A DNA stretch of 24,794 nucleotides from an uncultured Planctomycetaceae bacterium (GTDB taxonomy: Bacteria > Planctomycetota > Phycisphaerae > UBA1845 > UTPLA1), in assembly GCA_938008425.1 (NCBI GenBank), contig CALLKH010000054.1, positions 1-24,794 of the forward strand. Reading direction: 5' to 3'. Every line of letters begins with the position of its first letter. Positions within the stretch are counted from its first letter, which is position 1. Positions 15,301 to 23,937 of this stretch are shown here, piece by piece. The notes beneath the pieces were generated by a model that saw only the letters and a program-made list of their open reading frames with translations, searched no databases and was not told the DNA's origin. The position numbers were made by a program, and so were the translations under genes.

Positions 15301-15364
15301 CACCGCCCCGGGGACGGGGCGGCTCGGATTGTCACCGCGCCGCGGACGGGGCGGCTCGGATTGT
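15301..15364. repeat. Tandem duplication of a 32-base unit
   Basis: 15301-15332 and 15333-15364 are adjacent copies that differ at two positions. Each contains GGACGGGGCGGCTCGG. The unit is unrelated to the 23-base repeat about 80 bases upstream. Confidence 0.85.
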
Positions 15365-15553
15365 CGGCGCACCGATCGCAATCACTCGCTCATCGGGAAA
15401 CATCTATCAAGGACTCATGCTGATACGATCCAGCCCGAGTTGTCTCAGGCCTGCGACCGATATGCTCAGCCAGCCGCTGCAGGACGTGCCTTAATGCCTT
15501 GAACAGGCGTACAATCAAGAATCAGACTCCGACGCGGCCCGGTCGATCCAACC

Positions 15554-17752
15554 ATGCCAACCCGACATCATCATCACCGAATCGCCTGCCTGATCGCGGC
15601 CGTTCTAACTGTGACGATCGGCGCGTGCGATCCCGTCTGCCTGATGAACATGACGCCGGACGACGACACCGCCGGGCTCAATCGACCCGGGATCTGGACC
15701 CGGGCGTTCGACGTCACCGGTGTCGGCGCGCTGTCGTCGGTCTGGGGCTCAGGGCCGGATGATGTCTTCATCGTCGGCGGGCAGCCCGACCAGGCCGAAA
15801 TCTACCATTTCGACGGAACGGCCTGGCGCGCGATGCGCGTTCCTCGCGTGCCGCTTCTCGTCTGGGTGTATGGATTCGGCCCTGATGACGTCTATGCCGT
15901 CGGCCTCGAAGGCGCAGCCGTTCACTTCGACGGCGAGAAATGGACGCGGCTCGACACCGGCACGAACGGCTCGCTCTGGGGCGTCTGGGGCGCGTCGCCG
16001 GACGATGTCTGGATCGTCGGCGAGGACGGCATCGACCGCCCCATCATTCTGCACTACGACGGCCGTTCGATTATTTCTGTGTTGCCGCCCGCCAATGACC
16101 GTAACGCTTCCGCCCTCTACAAGGTCTGGGGCGCGGGCGGCAAGGTCTTTGCCGTCGGCGACAATGGGCTCATCATCGAATACCAGAATGGCCGGTGGAG
16201 TCAGGTCCCCGCGGGCGCAAACGCCGACGACGATTTCGTGTCGCTCTGGGGCGATGGCGCCCAACCAATCGTAGCGGTCGGTGGACGCGCCGGAGGGCGA
16301 GTCGGCACTTACGACGGTGAAAACTGGACGACGCTCAAACCGAACGGCGTTCCCGGCCTGAACGGCGTCTTCATGGATGACCCGAATCTGGCACTCTTCG
16401 GGGGGGTGCGCGGATATATCGGCCGGTTTGACTTGCGGACGCTCGATTTGATCCATGAATCGCTCGACGAAACGCTCGACATTCATGCCGTCTGGGGCGA
16501 CGGCGCGGGACGGTACTACGCCGTCGGCGGCCGGTTCACCGCGCCCTTTGGCGGCCTCGCGCTGGTTCGAACCATCGACGCGCCGGCTGGCGACCCGGTT
16601 CCGCCGCTGCCGGCTGACGGCGCGGAATGCGCGGTCGCGACGGACTGCGACGACGGGAATCTCTGCACGCTCGACCGATGCGAACTGGGCGTGTGCACCC
16701 ACATCACTGCGGCCGACTGCGGCGACGATCAGTGCTTCACGCAAGTCTGCACGGACGGCGTCTGTACCGACATCCCCACCGACTGCGACGACGGCGACCC
16801 GTGCACGCTCGACGCCTGCTTCGAGGGCCAGTGCATGAACATCCCGATGGACTGCAATGACAACGATCCATGCACGCTCGACGAATGCGTGAACGGCATG
16901 TGCGTGAACACCCCGCTTTGTGGAGCCGACGAAGTCTGCTTGACCGGCGTGTGCCAGCCGGCGCCGGACTGCGTGGTCGACGGGGACTGCGATGACGCCC
17001 AGCCTTGCACCGTCGATACCTGCGCAGACGGCGGCTGCGTGTTCACGCCGATGGTCTGCGACGACGGCTTGCCCTGCACGTCGGATGCGTGCGTTGCAGG
17101 CACCTGCGTCTTTACGACAATTCCCGACTGCGAATGCGATCACGAGGCCGACTGTCCTGTTGGAACGAACTGCCTGGCCGGCGTGTGTACGACGGTGTCG
17201 GGGCCTGACCTTGAGATCGGACTCGGCGCCAGCAGTGTTCAGCCCTGCAACCTCGGCCCGTACCAACGACTTCAAGACGGCGACGAGTTGCCGCTCTGCC
17301 AGGGCTTTCAGGCCGACAACCTGGGGGACGCGTTCCTGACACTTCGCGTGAAGGGCATCAGCGCGGGCGCTAGTCCCTTCGTCACGACGCGACTCGTTCT
17401 GGCTGATTCGCCCTGCGGAAACGGCAACCCGTGCGACCCGGCGTTCTTCGTGTGCCTCGGCGGTTTCTGCAGCCCATCCAACGAATTCACCGTCCCCGCG
17501 CCGACGCCGACCAGTCTCGGCGGCGGAGTGCTCCAATTCGTCGACGTGAACATCATGGTCATCGCCGCCAACGACGTCTCGGACTTCAGCAATCGACCCG
17601 CGCGACTCTTCGTTCGCGTGTTCGAAGGCGACAATCCGGCAAATCATGCCGAACTTGAAATCCCGGTGACGCTCCTCGGCAGACGGCGGTGCGCGGCCGG
17701 TGTCTGCCCGTCGGGGCTGGTGTGCGAAAACGGCTATTGCGATCATCCTTGA
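15554..17752 (+). CDS. Lipoprotein with WG-type beta-propeller and Cys-rich Dicty-like repeats
   Basis: This 732-aa protein starts MPTRHHHHRI and has a lipobox TIGAC with C25. Residues about 50-350 contain about seven repeats of the form (W)G-x-x-PDDV-(F/Y/W)-x-VG, e.g. SSVWGSGPDDVFIVGG, GVWGASPDDVWIVGE and HAVWGDGAGRYYAVGG, which should fold as a beta-propeller. Residues about 355-545 are Cys/Asp-rich: DCDDGNLCTLDRC, DCDDGDPCTLDAC, DCNDNDPCTLDEC, DCDDAQPCTVDTC and VCDDGLPCTSDAC, plus shorter CxxGVC units. These match the slime-mould (Dicty_CTDC) repeat type and would be disulfide-linked and possibly calcium-binding outside the cytoplasm. A C-terminal beta-rich domain ends with another Cys pair cluster (CAAGVCPSGLVCENGYC). 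No enzyme motif is seen. It lies 98 bases before the four-haem protein and is probably co-transcribed. No strong Shine-Dalgarno precedes the ATG. Confidence 0.82.
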   Translation: MPTRHHHHRIACLIAAVLTVTIGACDPVCLMNMTPDDDTAGLNRPGIWTRAFDVTGVGALSSVWGSGPDDVFIVGGQPDQAEIYHFDGTAWRAMRVPRVPLLVWVYGFGPDDVYAVGLEGAAVHFDGEKWTRLDTGTNGSLWGVWGASPDDVWIVGEDGIDRPIILHYDGRSIISVLPPANDRNASALYKVWGAGGKVFAVGDNGLIIEYQNGRWSQVPAGANADDDFVSLWGDGAQPIVAVGGRAGGRVGTYDGENWTTLKPNGVPGLNGVFMDDPNLALFGGVRGYIGRFDLRTLDLIHESLDETLDIHAVWGDGAGRYYAVGGRFTAPFGGLALVRTIDAPAGDPVPPLPADGAECAVATDCDDGNLCTLDRCELGVCTHITAADCGDDQCFTQVCTDGVCTDIPTDCDDGDPCTLDACFEGQCMNIPMDCNDNDPCTLDECVNGMCVNTPLCGADEVCLTGVCQPAPDCVVDGDCDDAQPCTVDTCADGGCVFTPMVCDDGLPCTSDACVAGTCVFTTIPDCECDHEADCPVGTNCLAGVCTTVSGPDLEIGLGASSVQPCNLGPYQRLQDGDELPLCQGFQADNLGDAFLTLRVKGISAGASPFVTTRLVLADSPCGNGNPCDPAFFVCLGGFCSPSNEFTVPAPTPTSLGGGVLQFVDVNIMVIAANDVSDFSNRPARLFVRVFEGDNPANHAELEIPVTLLGRRRCAAGVCPSGLVCENGYCDHP

Positions 17753-17850
17753 CGGCGCGTAACAATAGTCGCCATCCGGTGGGCCGACCGCCTGCTTCGC
17801 GACGTTTGTTTCGCGTTCAAATCCAAGAGCCCTGGAAGGTACGGAACGTC

Positions 17851-20259
17851 ATGATTCGATCCCGCGCCGTCGTCACCACGCTTGCATTCGGCACCTGTCT
17901 GTCGCTCGGAATGTCCGGCTGCCCGTTCTTTTCGGAGTTCGGCGACGGCCCGGTCGCGCCCGACATCTTCGCCCCGCTGGGCGACCCCCTTCCAACGGCC
18001 ACCGAGGAGCAGCTCGCCACGTTTGCGCGCGGCAAGGAGATCATGACCAAACGGTTCTCCCTCGCCAACGGCCTCGGGCCTGCGTTCAACGTCACTTTCT
18101 GCGGCGCTTGCCACGAGAAGCCTGTAAGCGGAGGCAGCGCAGGCCTCTATCGAAACTTCTTCCTCGCCGGGCGCTCTACCAGCGACGGCGCGTTTCTGCC
18201 CAGTGAGTCCGCGGGAATGGCGGGCGGCGTCCTGCGCGTCTTCAACTATGGCGAAGACTTTCCCGATCGACCGCCCGTGCCCGAGACCACCACCATCTTC
18301 GCACAGCGAAATGCGATTCCCATGTTCGGCGTGGGCCTGATCGCCGAAATCACCGACGAAGAAATCCTCAGCCGGGCCGATGAAAACGACGCGAACGGAG
18401 ACGGCATCAGCGGGCGTGCGAACTTCGAAGCCGGCTTTGTCGGCCGATTCGGGCGCAAGTCGCAGACGGCGTCCATTGAGGGCTTCATCCGCGGGCCGCT
18501 CTTCAACCACCTTGGCGTCACGACCCAGGCACTTTCGGACGAGCAGCGCGCCGACCTGCCGGTCGACAGCTCCAGCCGGGAGGCCGCATTGTCCAAGGCC
18601 GCCCTCGCCGATCCCAAGTTGCAGAACCGCTTCCAGGTGGCGGTCAATGACGCGGCGAATTTCGACAACGATGCCGCGCCGGATCCGGAACTCACCCAGG
18701 ACGAACTCTTCGACCTCGTCAGCTTCACCATGCTCCTCGCCGCCCCGCAGTTCGAGACGCCGACCGAACAGGCCGAGCGCGGACGGCAGTTGTTCCACGC
18801 TGCGAACTGCTCCGGCTGCCACGTGCCGCGCATCAACGGTCCGCGCGGCCCGCTGCCGATCTACTCCGATCTGCTGATACACGACATGGGCGACGATCTG
18901 GCCGACGGCATCGTGCAGGGCAACGCCACCGGCAGCGAATTTCGCACCCAGCCGCTGTGGGGCATTTCGGCGGTCGGTCCGTACCTGCATGACGGTCGCG
19001 CGGGAACGATTGAAGACGCCATCCTCGCGCACGGCGGTGAGGGGCAGGCGGCGCGTGACGCCTTCGCGGCATTCGACGCCGACCAGAAGGCCGACCTGAT
19101 CGAATTTCTGCTCACGCTCGGCGGCCGATCACAATTCTCCGCCGGCCTGCTGCCGCCGATGGCGGAAGTGCCGGCGACCGGCGAATACGGCGGGCCGTTC
19201 CGAAATCTGACCAATGCGGAAATGGAACAGTTCATCCGTGGCCGTGCGGTCTATGACCGTGATTTCTTTGCCGAGACCGGCGTGGGTGCGCTGAAAGGCA
19301 CCGACGGCGGCCAGCGATTCAACGGCGACAGTTGCCGGGCGTGCCATCAGGACCCGGTCATCGGCGGCGCGGGGCCGCGCGATGTCAACGTCATGCGACA
19401 TGGCATTGTGAACCAGATGGACGAATTCACCGCTCCGTCTGATACACCGAACACCATTCTTCACAAGGAAATTCGCGTGGGTCACCGGCTCCCAGCGGCG
19501 CATGGCGACGTGAACGTCTTCGAACATCGCCAGACGCCGCACAACTTCGGCCTCGGCCTCATCGATGCGATTTCAGAGGCGACGATTCTCTCCAACGAAG
19601 ATCCGACGGACATGGACATGGACGGCATCAGCGGCCGTGCCCATCGGCTGACGGACATGCGCATCGGCCGGTTCGGCTGGAAGGCGCAGGTTCCGAGCGT
19701 CGCGGAGTTCGTCGGCGACGCCATGGCGGCTGAACTGGGCATCACGCTGCCCGAGGCGGCGGGGCTCGACTTCGCCATCACCACGGACGATGACGAAACG
19801 GCCGACCCAGAACTGCCGATGCAGGACGTCGAGGACATCACGTTCTTCCTCCGGATGCTCGCCGGTCCGCCGCGGCAGCTGCCCGAAAGCGACGCGGACA
19901 TGGCACTCGTCACCGAGGGCGAAGCACTCTTCACGACGGTCGGCTGCGCCAAGTGCCACATACCCTCGCTGCCGGGCAGCCTGGGCGATGTGCCGCTCTT
20001 CTCCGACCTGCTTCTGCACGAGATTCTCCCGATGACGACGAAGGGAATCGTCGACGGCGACGCGGGCCAGCGCGAATTCCGAACCCCGCCGCTCTGGGGC
20101 CTCTCCAAGACCGCCCCCTACTTCCACGACGGCCGTGCAGACACCATCCGCCAGGCGATCGAGATGCACGACGGCGAGGCGCTCCTGATCCGCCAGGCTT
20201 TCGAGGCTCTGAACAATTCGAACAAGTCGAAGCTGATCAAGTTCCTGGAGACGCTGTAG
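17851..20259 (+). CDS. Tetrahaem lipoprotein: two fused DHOR/DUF1111 di-haem oxidoreductase modules
   Basis: This 802-aa protein has a signal peptide and a possible lipobox at C24 (LGMSGC). Four c-type haem sites are visible: CGACH (C84, C87, H88), CSGCH (C320, C323, H324), CRACH (C495, C498, H499) and CAKCH (C699, C702, H703). The two halves are homologous. NGDGISGRA with a following GRFGRKSQ matches MDGISGRA with GRFGWKAQ, and FRTQPLWGISAVGPYLHDGRAGTI matches FRTPPLWGLSKTAPYFHDGRADTI. Usual family members (COG3488, putative di-haem peroxidase/thiol oxidoreductase) have one such module of about 400-500 aa. It should work in electron transfer at the periplasmic or outer face. The ATG at 17851 is preceded by GGAAGG; upstream in-frame codons from 17689 overlap the previous gene and are unlikely. 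Substrate unknown. Confidence 0.88.
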   Translation: MIRSRAVVTTLAFGTCLSLGMSGCPFFSEFGDGPVAPDIFAPLGDPLPTATEEQLATFARGKEIMTKRFSLANGLGPAFNVTFCGACHEKPVSGGSAGLYRNFFLAGRSTSDGAFLPSESAGMAGGVLRVFNYGEDFPDRPPVPETTTIFAQRNAIPMFGVGLIAEITDEEILSRADENDANGDGISGRANFEAGFVGRFGRKSQTASIEGFIRGPLFNHLGVTTQALSDEQRADLPVDSSSREAALSKAALADPKLQNRFQVAVNDAANFDNDAAPDPELTQDELFDLVSFTMLLAAPQFETPTEQAERGRQLFHAANCSGCHVPRINGPRGPLPIYSDLLIHDMGDDLADGIVQGNATGSEFRTQPLWGISAVGPYLHDGRAGTIEDAILAHGGEGQAARDAFAAFDADQKADLIEFLLTLGGRSQFSAGLLPPMAEVPATGEYGGPFRNLTNAEMEQFIRGRAVYDRDFFAETGVGALKGTDGGQRFNGDSCRACHQDPVIGGAGPRDVNVMRHGIVNQMDEFTAPSDTPNTILHKEIRVGHRLPAAHGDVNVFEHRQTPHNFGLGLIDAISEATILSNEDPTDMDMDGISGRAHRLTDMRIGRFGWKAQVPSVAEFVGDAMAAELGITLPEAAGLDFAITTDDDETADPELPMQDVEDITFFLRMLAGPPRQLPESDADMALVTEGEALFTTVGCAKCHIPSLPGSLGDVPLFSDLLLHEILPMTTKGIVDGDAGQREFRTPPLWGLSKTAPYFHDGRADTIRQAIEMHDGEALLIRQAFEALNNSNKSKLIKFLETL

Positions 20260-20311
20260 AGAAATCGGCGACGAAGGGCGGTGCGGCGAGCCTGCGATCC
20301 GGTGGGCGACG

Positions 20312-20944
20312 CTACCAACTCTCGGGAATCCTCACCCCGCATTCGGGACAGACACCCGAGGTATTCCCTTTGAGGTCATACTGACACAAATAGCAGACGG
20401 CTTGCCGATCCTCGAACGGATAGGCCAGTTTGTATCTGTCCCAGATCACGCGCGTCTTCGCCCAGCCATCCCCCCAGCGTTTGCCCTTCATTAATGTGAA
20501 GAAAAGCACAAAGATAGTAATCGGCACGAGGAGGCAGAGGTTGCGTTTCAAGGAGGCCCAGGGTCCGATCGGCCGGCGGGTCGTTTCGTCCACCACCGTG
20601 ATGCCCGTCAGTGCCCGGCCGATTGACTTTCCGGCCAACCCATCCTTAAGACAGAGGACCATGGCAATCGTCGAGTTGGCGGCGAGGCGGGTCAGGAAGC
20701 CGGAGTCGAAGATCGCCGTAACCATCGTGGGATTGAAGTGATCGGCTATCCGGATCAAGAGTTCATAGATCAATCCAAACAGCATCCAATCGACGAAGAA
20801 CGCGATTCGCCGTCGATCGGCGAATGATCCCGCACAAGACGTGCATACCCACCCGCCGTACAGCCGCTGGGCGTTCACTCCCATCGGCTCGGGCAGCTTG
20901 CAGAGCGGGCACTTCTCGATCTGCACTTCGAACGGGATCGTCAT
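20312..20944 (-). CDS. RDD-family membrane protein with two flanking zinc ribbons (copy A)
   Basis: This 210-aa protein starts with a CPLC...CTSC pair (about residues 13-38) and ends with CYLCQYDLKGNTSGVCPECG, so zinc-ribbon modules flank the membrane core. The core has about three hydrophobic helices (AFFVDWMLFGLIYELLI, NSTIAMVLCL, LCLLVPITIFVLFFTL) and the RDD signature KDGLAGKSIGRALTGITVVD. It is paralogous along its whole length to the gene at 21001. Shared phrases are MKGKRWGDGWA(K/R)TRVIWD and (D/L)(K/T)GNTSG(V/I)CPECG. The RDD family is poorly characterised; some members are proposed ion antiporters. No strong ribosome-binding site was found at the ATG. The gene converges with the tetrahaem gene. 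Confidence 0.85.
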   Translation of the reverse strand: MTIPFEVQIEKCPLCKLPEPMGVNAQRLYGGWVCTSCAGSFADRRRIAFFVDWMLFGLIYELLIRIADHFNPTMVTAIFDSGFLTRLAANSTIAMVLCLKDGLAGKSIGRALTGITVVDETTRRPIGPWASLKRNLCLLVPITIFVLFFTLMKGKRWGDGWAKTRVIWDRYKLAYPFEDRQAVCYLCQYDLKGNTSGVCPECGVRIPESW

Positions 20945-21000
20945 GCTGGCCGTACTCTTCGAACTGGATCCATGTCAACCGGCTGTTGCCGCAATTCCCT

Positions 21001-21678
21001 CTAGGCGGCACCTTCCGAAACCGGCTGCGCCACGGGCGGCGGCTGCATGTGCTGGGGAATTCTTCGACCGCACTCCGGACAAATGCCCGACGTGTTGCCG
21101 GTGAGATCGTAGCCGCAGCCCTGGCAGACGAATCCCCGATCTTCAAAGGGGAATGCGTGGCGATACATATCCCAGATGACCCGGGTCCGCGCCCAGCCGT
21201 CGCCCCAACGCTTGCCCTTCATCATCTGCACGAGAATGACGAGGAATGCAAGCGGAACGATGAGGCAGAGGTTCCGTTTGAACGACTGTGCGAATCCGAT
21301 CGGCTCGCGCGTTGTTTCGTCCACCACCGTCACACCCGTCAGCCACCGGCCGAGGGACTTCCCAGTAAACCCATCCTTGCAGATGAACAGGAAGTTCACG
21401 ACGATCTGGAATATGACGTCGATGATGGCGAATGAGCTGGCAGTCAGCGCCGCGCCGACGATCGGCGCCTCGCGATCGATCACATAGGTGACCGCCATCG
21501 TGGCAAACATGAACGCGATCGAATCGAGCAGGTACGCCCCCTGCCGTCGATTCGCAAATGCCACGGCGCACTTCTTGCAGACCCAGCCTGAATAAAGACG
21601 TTTCGCGCTCCTGCCCATCGACTTCGGCCGACGGCAGAGGGAACACACCAGGACTTGGATTTCCTCTGGTGCAGCCAC
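21001..21678 (-). CDS. RDD-family membrane protein with two flanking zinc ribbons (copy B)
   Basis: This 225-aa protein is the upstream partner of copy A, 56 bases apart on the same strand, and is clearly a tandem duplicate. An N-terminal CSLCRRP...CKKC pair, an RDD core (KDGFTGKSLGRWLTGVTVVD, FKRNLCLIVPLAFLVIL) and a C-terminal CQGCGYDLTGNTSGICPECG are seen, followed by a Pro/Gln-rich tail of about 20 residues that copy A lacks. The start is GTG at 21678. The zinc ribbons should lie in the cytoplasm. The two genes are probably one operon. Confidence 0.86.
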   Translation of the reverse strand: MAAPEEIQVLVCSLCRRPKSMGRSAKRLYSGWVCKKCAVAFANRRQGAYLLDSIAFMFATMAVTYVIDREAPIVGAALTASSFAIIDVIFQIVVNFLFICKDGFTGKSLGRWLTGVTVVDETTREPIGFAQSFKRNLCLIVPLAFLVILVQMMKGKRWGDGWARTRVIWDMYRHAFPFEDRGFVCQGCGYDLTGNTSGICPECGRRIPQHMQPPPVAQPVSEGAA

Positions 21679-21879
21679 GGATTCCGGCCCTCAACTGTTG
21701 ATCTCCGCATCAGGCGCATCGTCGGCCTGACTCCTTCGATCCCAAGGGTATCCCAGACCCGAGTGCCGATGCAACTACGGCATTTCCGCCAAATGACCGC
21801 CGCCGCTTTATCATTCCATACGGCGCATCTCGGCGGATTTCATTGGTTTTCGATTCAGCCGTCGATACACTCATTTGAC

Positions 21880-22860
21880 ATGGACCCGTCACCCACCGGA
21901 ACGACGGCGGCTGTCAACTGGGACAATGTGTCGGACGATGTCGCCTGTCCGCTCTGCGCCTACAACCTACGAGGGCTGGCCGAGCCGCGCTGTCCGGAGT
22001 GCGGCCATCGATTCGAGTGGTCGGAACTGCTTGCCGCCAGCGTCGTGCATCCGTGGCTGTTTGAACATCACCCGGAATCCAACCTTCGCTCACTATTGAG
22101 AACTCTCTACGAGTCCATCTGCGCGCAACGCTTCTGGACGTCCGTTCGACCGACCCATCGAATTCGGCCGAAGCGCTTGCTCGCCTTCCTCATGGCGCCG
22201 CTGCTCCTGACCACGGTGATTCCACTGGCGGCGCTAATGGTTCGGCAGTGCTCGCAGATTTCGTCGTCGAATCAACAGATGCGGACGGCCGTCAGAGCCA
22301 ATATCAGAAAGTCCGATCCAAGATATGCTCAATATCTCGTGGCGCAATACGGCAGCGTTGAGGCGTACATGAATCGATTCTACCCCGTCTCGCCCATCGA
22401 TTGCCTTTGGCGCTGGTACAACGACCTGAATCGGAATCACACGTTCTGGTGGGTTGCAACAAGACTGCTCCTGATCCTGCTGTGGCCGTTGATCAGCCTG
22501 CTGACGCTGTTGATCTTTGTGCGCTCGTTTCGGAGATCGAGAATTCGCCTTATACAACTCGTCCGGTGCGTCGTGTACGCGTCCGGCGTGTTTGTCATCT
22601 TCGCTGCGTTGCTGGCGGCCAATCTTGGATTCGCGGGAAGCGACTTTCAGCGGTGGACCCCCTCCGGCTATGGGACCCTGGTCGTCTCGATCCTCATTTA
22701 CGAGTTGATCTTCATTCGAAATCTGATCCAGGCGTTCAAACGGTATCTTGAATTCCCGCATCCGATGACGACGGTGCTGGCTTCCCAGTTCATTGCAATC
22801 CTGATCGGCCTGCAACTCGCGGTTTTGCCGACCTTTCTGACCGGTCAACTTCTATTCTGA
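21880..22860 (+). CDS. Zinc-ribbon multi-pass membrane protein (copy 1)
   Basis: This 326-aa protein has an N-terminal zinc ribbon CPLCAYNLRG...CPECGHRFEW (C23, C26, C38, C41). A conserved stretch HPWLFEHHPESNLRSLLRTL follows, then about five hydrophobic helices (e.g. LLAFLMAPLLLTTVIPLAALMV, TRLLLILLWPLISLLTLLIFV, VVYASGVFVIFAALLAANLGF and the C-terminal FIAILIGLQLAVLPTFL). I do not recognise a named family. The zinc ribbon has the same layout as those of the RDD proteins next door. The ATG at 21880 was chosen because the paralogue at 23938 starts at the same place before the ribbon; the longer reading from 21655 overlaps the divergent RDD gene. No clear ribosome-binding site. Confidence 0.8.
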   Translation: MDPSPTGTTAAVNWDNVSDDVACPLCAYNLRGLAEPRCPECGHRFEWSELLAASVVHPWLFEHHPESNLRSLLRTLYESICAQRFWTSVRPTHRIRPKRLLAFLMAPLLLTTVIPLAALMVRQCSQISSSNQQMRTAVRANIRKSDPRYAQYLVAQYGSVEAYMNRFYPVSPIDCLWRWYNDLNRNHTFWWVATRLLLILLWPLISLLTLLIFVRSFRRSRIRLIQLVRCVVYASGVFVIFAALLAANLGFAGSDFQRWTPSGYGTLVVSILIYELIFIRNLIQAFKRYLEFPHPMTTVLASQFIAILIGLQLAVLPTFLTGQLLF

Positions 22861-23052
22861 TCAACGCCAGAAACGCCGAATCAGCACTCTTCCATGAATC
22901 CTCTTTGTGGCTGACCAACGTCTAAAAATTCCCTTCGATCGATCAAGGCCCGTTCCGCCGAATTCCGTTTAGTCCGATGCAGGCGTCTTGTGGAACGGTG
23001 TCGTTCGCGAAGCGGCCGCAACTCGGAATAGGCATATTGAGGAGAAATACCC

Positions 23053-23694
23053 GTGAAAGTAAAGCAGATTTCAAAGTTCATGTTACCCGCCGTCGCACTG
23101 ACACTCTCGCTGTTTGCGACCGCAACGCAGGCCGCGCAGGTGGTCGACATCCTCTCCGGCCCTACTTTTGTCCGCGGTTCCTGGGCGAATTTCGGCTACC
23201 AGTTTTCCGTCAGTGAGCCGGTTCGTGTCAGTGCCCTCGGGCTGTTCGACTACCAGGGGAACGGCCTCGCCGAGTCGCATCCCGTCGGCATCTGGAACGA
23301 AGCGGGAACGCTGCTCGCACAGGTGCTCGTCGACAATGGAAGCGCGGTCGTGGTCGCCGCCAACCAGGGACACGCATGGCGGTACACTGACATCGCACCC
23401 CTCGATCTCGCACCGGGGAACTACAAACTCGGCGCATTCTATGCGACGACGGCGGACCCCTTCGTGGGTTCGTCACCCGAATGGACGGCCAACATCATCT
23501 ATGCCCCGCAGGTCACGTTCGGCGGTTCCTTCGTGACCACCGGTGGCACGGAGTTCTTCACTGAACCCAACACGCCGACCTCGTTCAATCCGGGATTCTT
23601 CGGCCCGAACGCGATGTTCTCCCCCGTCCCCGAGCCGGGCACGCTGGCCTGCCTCCTGGTCGGCGGCCTCATGCTGGCCCGCCGGCGACGGTAG
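23053..23694 (+). CDS. PEP-CTERM sorting-domain exported protein
   Basis: This 213-aa protein has a signal peptide (MKVKQISKFMLPAVALTLSL...ATQAA, cleavage near residue 28). A beta-rich domain of DUF4082-like appearance follows (YQFSVSEPVRVSALGLFDYQGNGLAESHPVGIWNEAGTLLAQ). A textbook PEP-CTERM tail closes the protein: VPEPGT, then a hydrophobic helix CLLVGGLML, then ARRRR. Exosortase would cut this tail during export to the surface or extracellular matrix. The start is GTG at 23053 with GAGGAG eight bases before it. Exosortase itself is not in the window. A strong hairpin lies 63 bases after the stop. The gene stands between two zinc-ribbon membrane paralogues but shares no features with them. 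Confidence 0.92.
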   Translation: MKVKQISKFMLPAVALTLSLFATATQAAQVVDILSGPTFVRGSWANFGYQFSVSEPVRVSALGLFDYQGNGLAESHPVGIWNEAGTLLAQVLVDNGSAVVVAANQGHAWRYTDIAPLDLAPGNYKLGAFYATTADPFVGSSPEWTANIIYAPQVTFGGSFVTTGGTEFFTEPNTPTSFNPGFFGPNAMFSPVPEPGTLACLLVGGLMLARRRR

Positions 23695-23756
23695 GCAACG
23701 CATCATCGCTCGGCCCACACCACGAGCGATCGCGACCAGGAACCAGACAAGACACG

Positions 23757-23788
23757 ACCGCCCGCGGGAGCCTCTCCCCGCGGGCGGT
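23757..23788 (+). terminator. Hairpin after the PEP-CTERM gene
   Basis: A 12-bp perfect stem (ACCGCCCGCGGG at 23757-23768 pairing with 23777-23788) has an eight-base loop. The following tail TTGTGCGTT is only moderately T-rich, so termination may be partial. Confidence 0.65.
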
Positions 23789-23937
23789 TGTGCGTTAATC
23801 GGTGAGTCTATGAAACTGCGACGGCCCTCGGTGCAGTCGGTCGGTGGAGTGAATCGCACACGACGGCTCGAAACTTGGCCCAATTCCTGGGGGTTTGCCC
23901 TTTGAACTTCAACAGGCGCTCGATATGCTGATCGCTC

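Larger units (their letters stand above)
14984..15553. other. 570-base spacer with terminator and tandem repeats
   Basis: No gene is supported here. The spacer holds a strong terminator (15045-15076), four copies of a 23-base unit (15127-15218), a short CCGGGCTG hairpin (15220-15238) and a two-copy 32-base duplication (15301-15364), followed by about 190 unstructured bases before the next start codon. Open frames across the repeats have Arg/Ser/Trp-rich shadow composition. Confidence 0.6.

Noticed and set aside
15749..17746. Long minus-strand open frame (665 codons) opposite the propeller lipoprotein
   Set aside because: Antisense shadow of a gene with clear repeats and lipobox; no own ribosome-binding site or motif.
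17689..17850. Longer N-terminus for the tetrahaem protein
   Set aside because: It overlaps the end of the preceding gene and would bury the signal peptide; the ATG at 17851 gives a clean lipoprotein start.
17743..19032. Minus-strand open frame (429 codons) opposite the tetrahaem gene
   Set aside because: Antisense to the CxxCH motifs of a clear gene; no recognisable content.
21655..21879. Longer N-terminus for the zinc-ribbon protein at 21880
   Set aside because: It would overlap the divergent RDD gene, and the paralogue at 23938 begins at the equivalent later Met.
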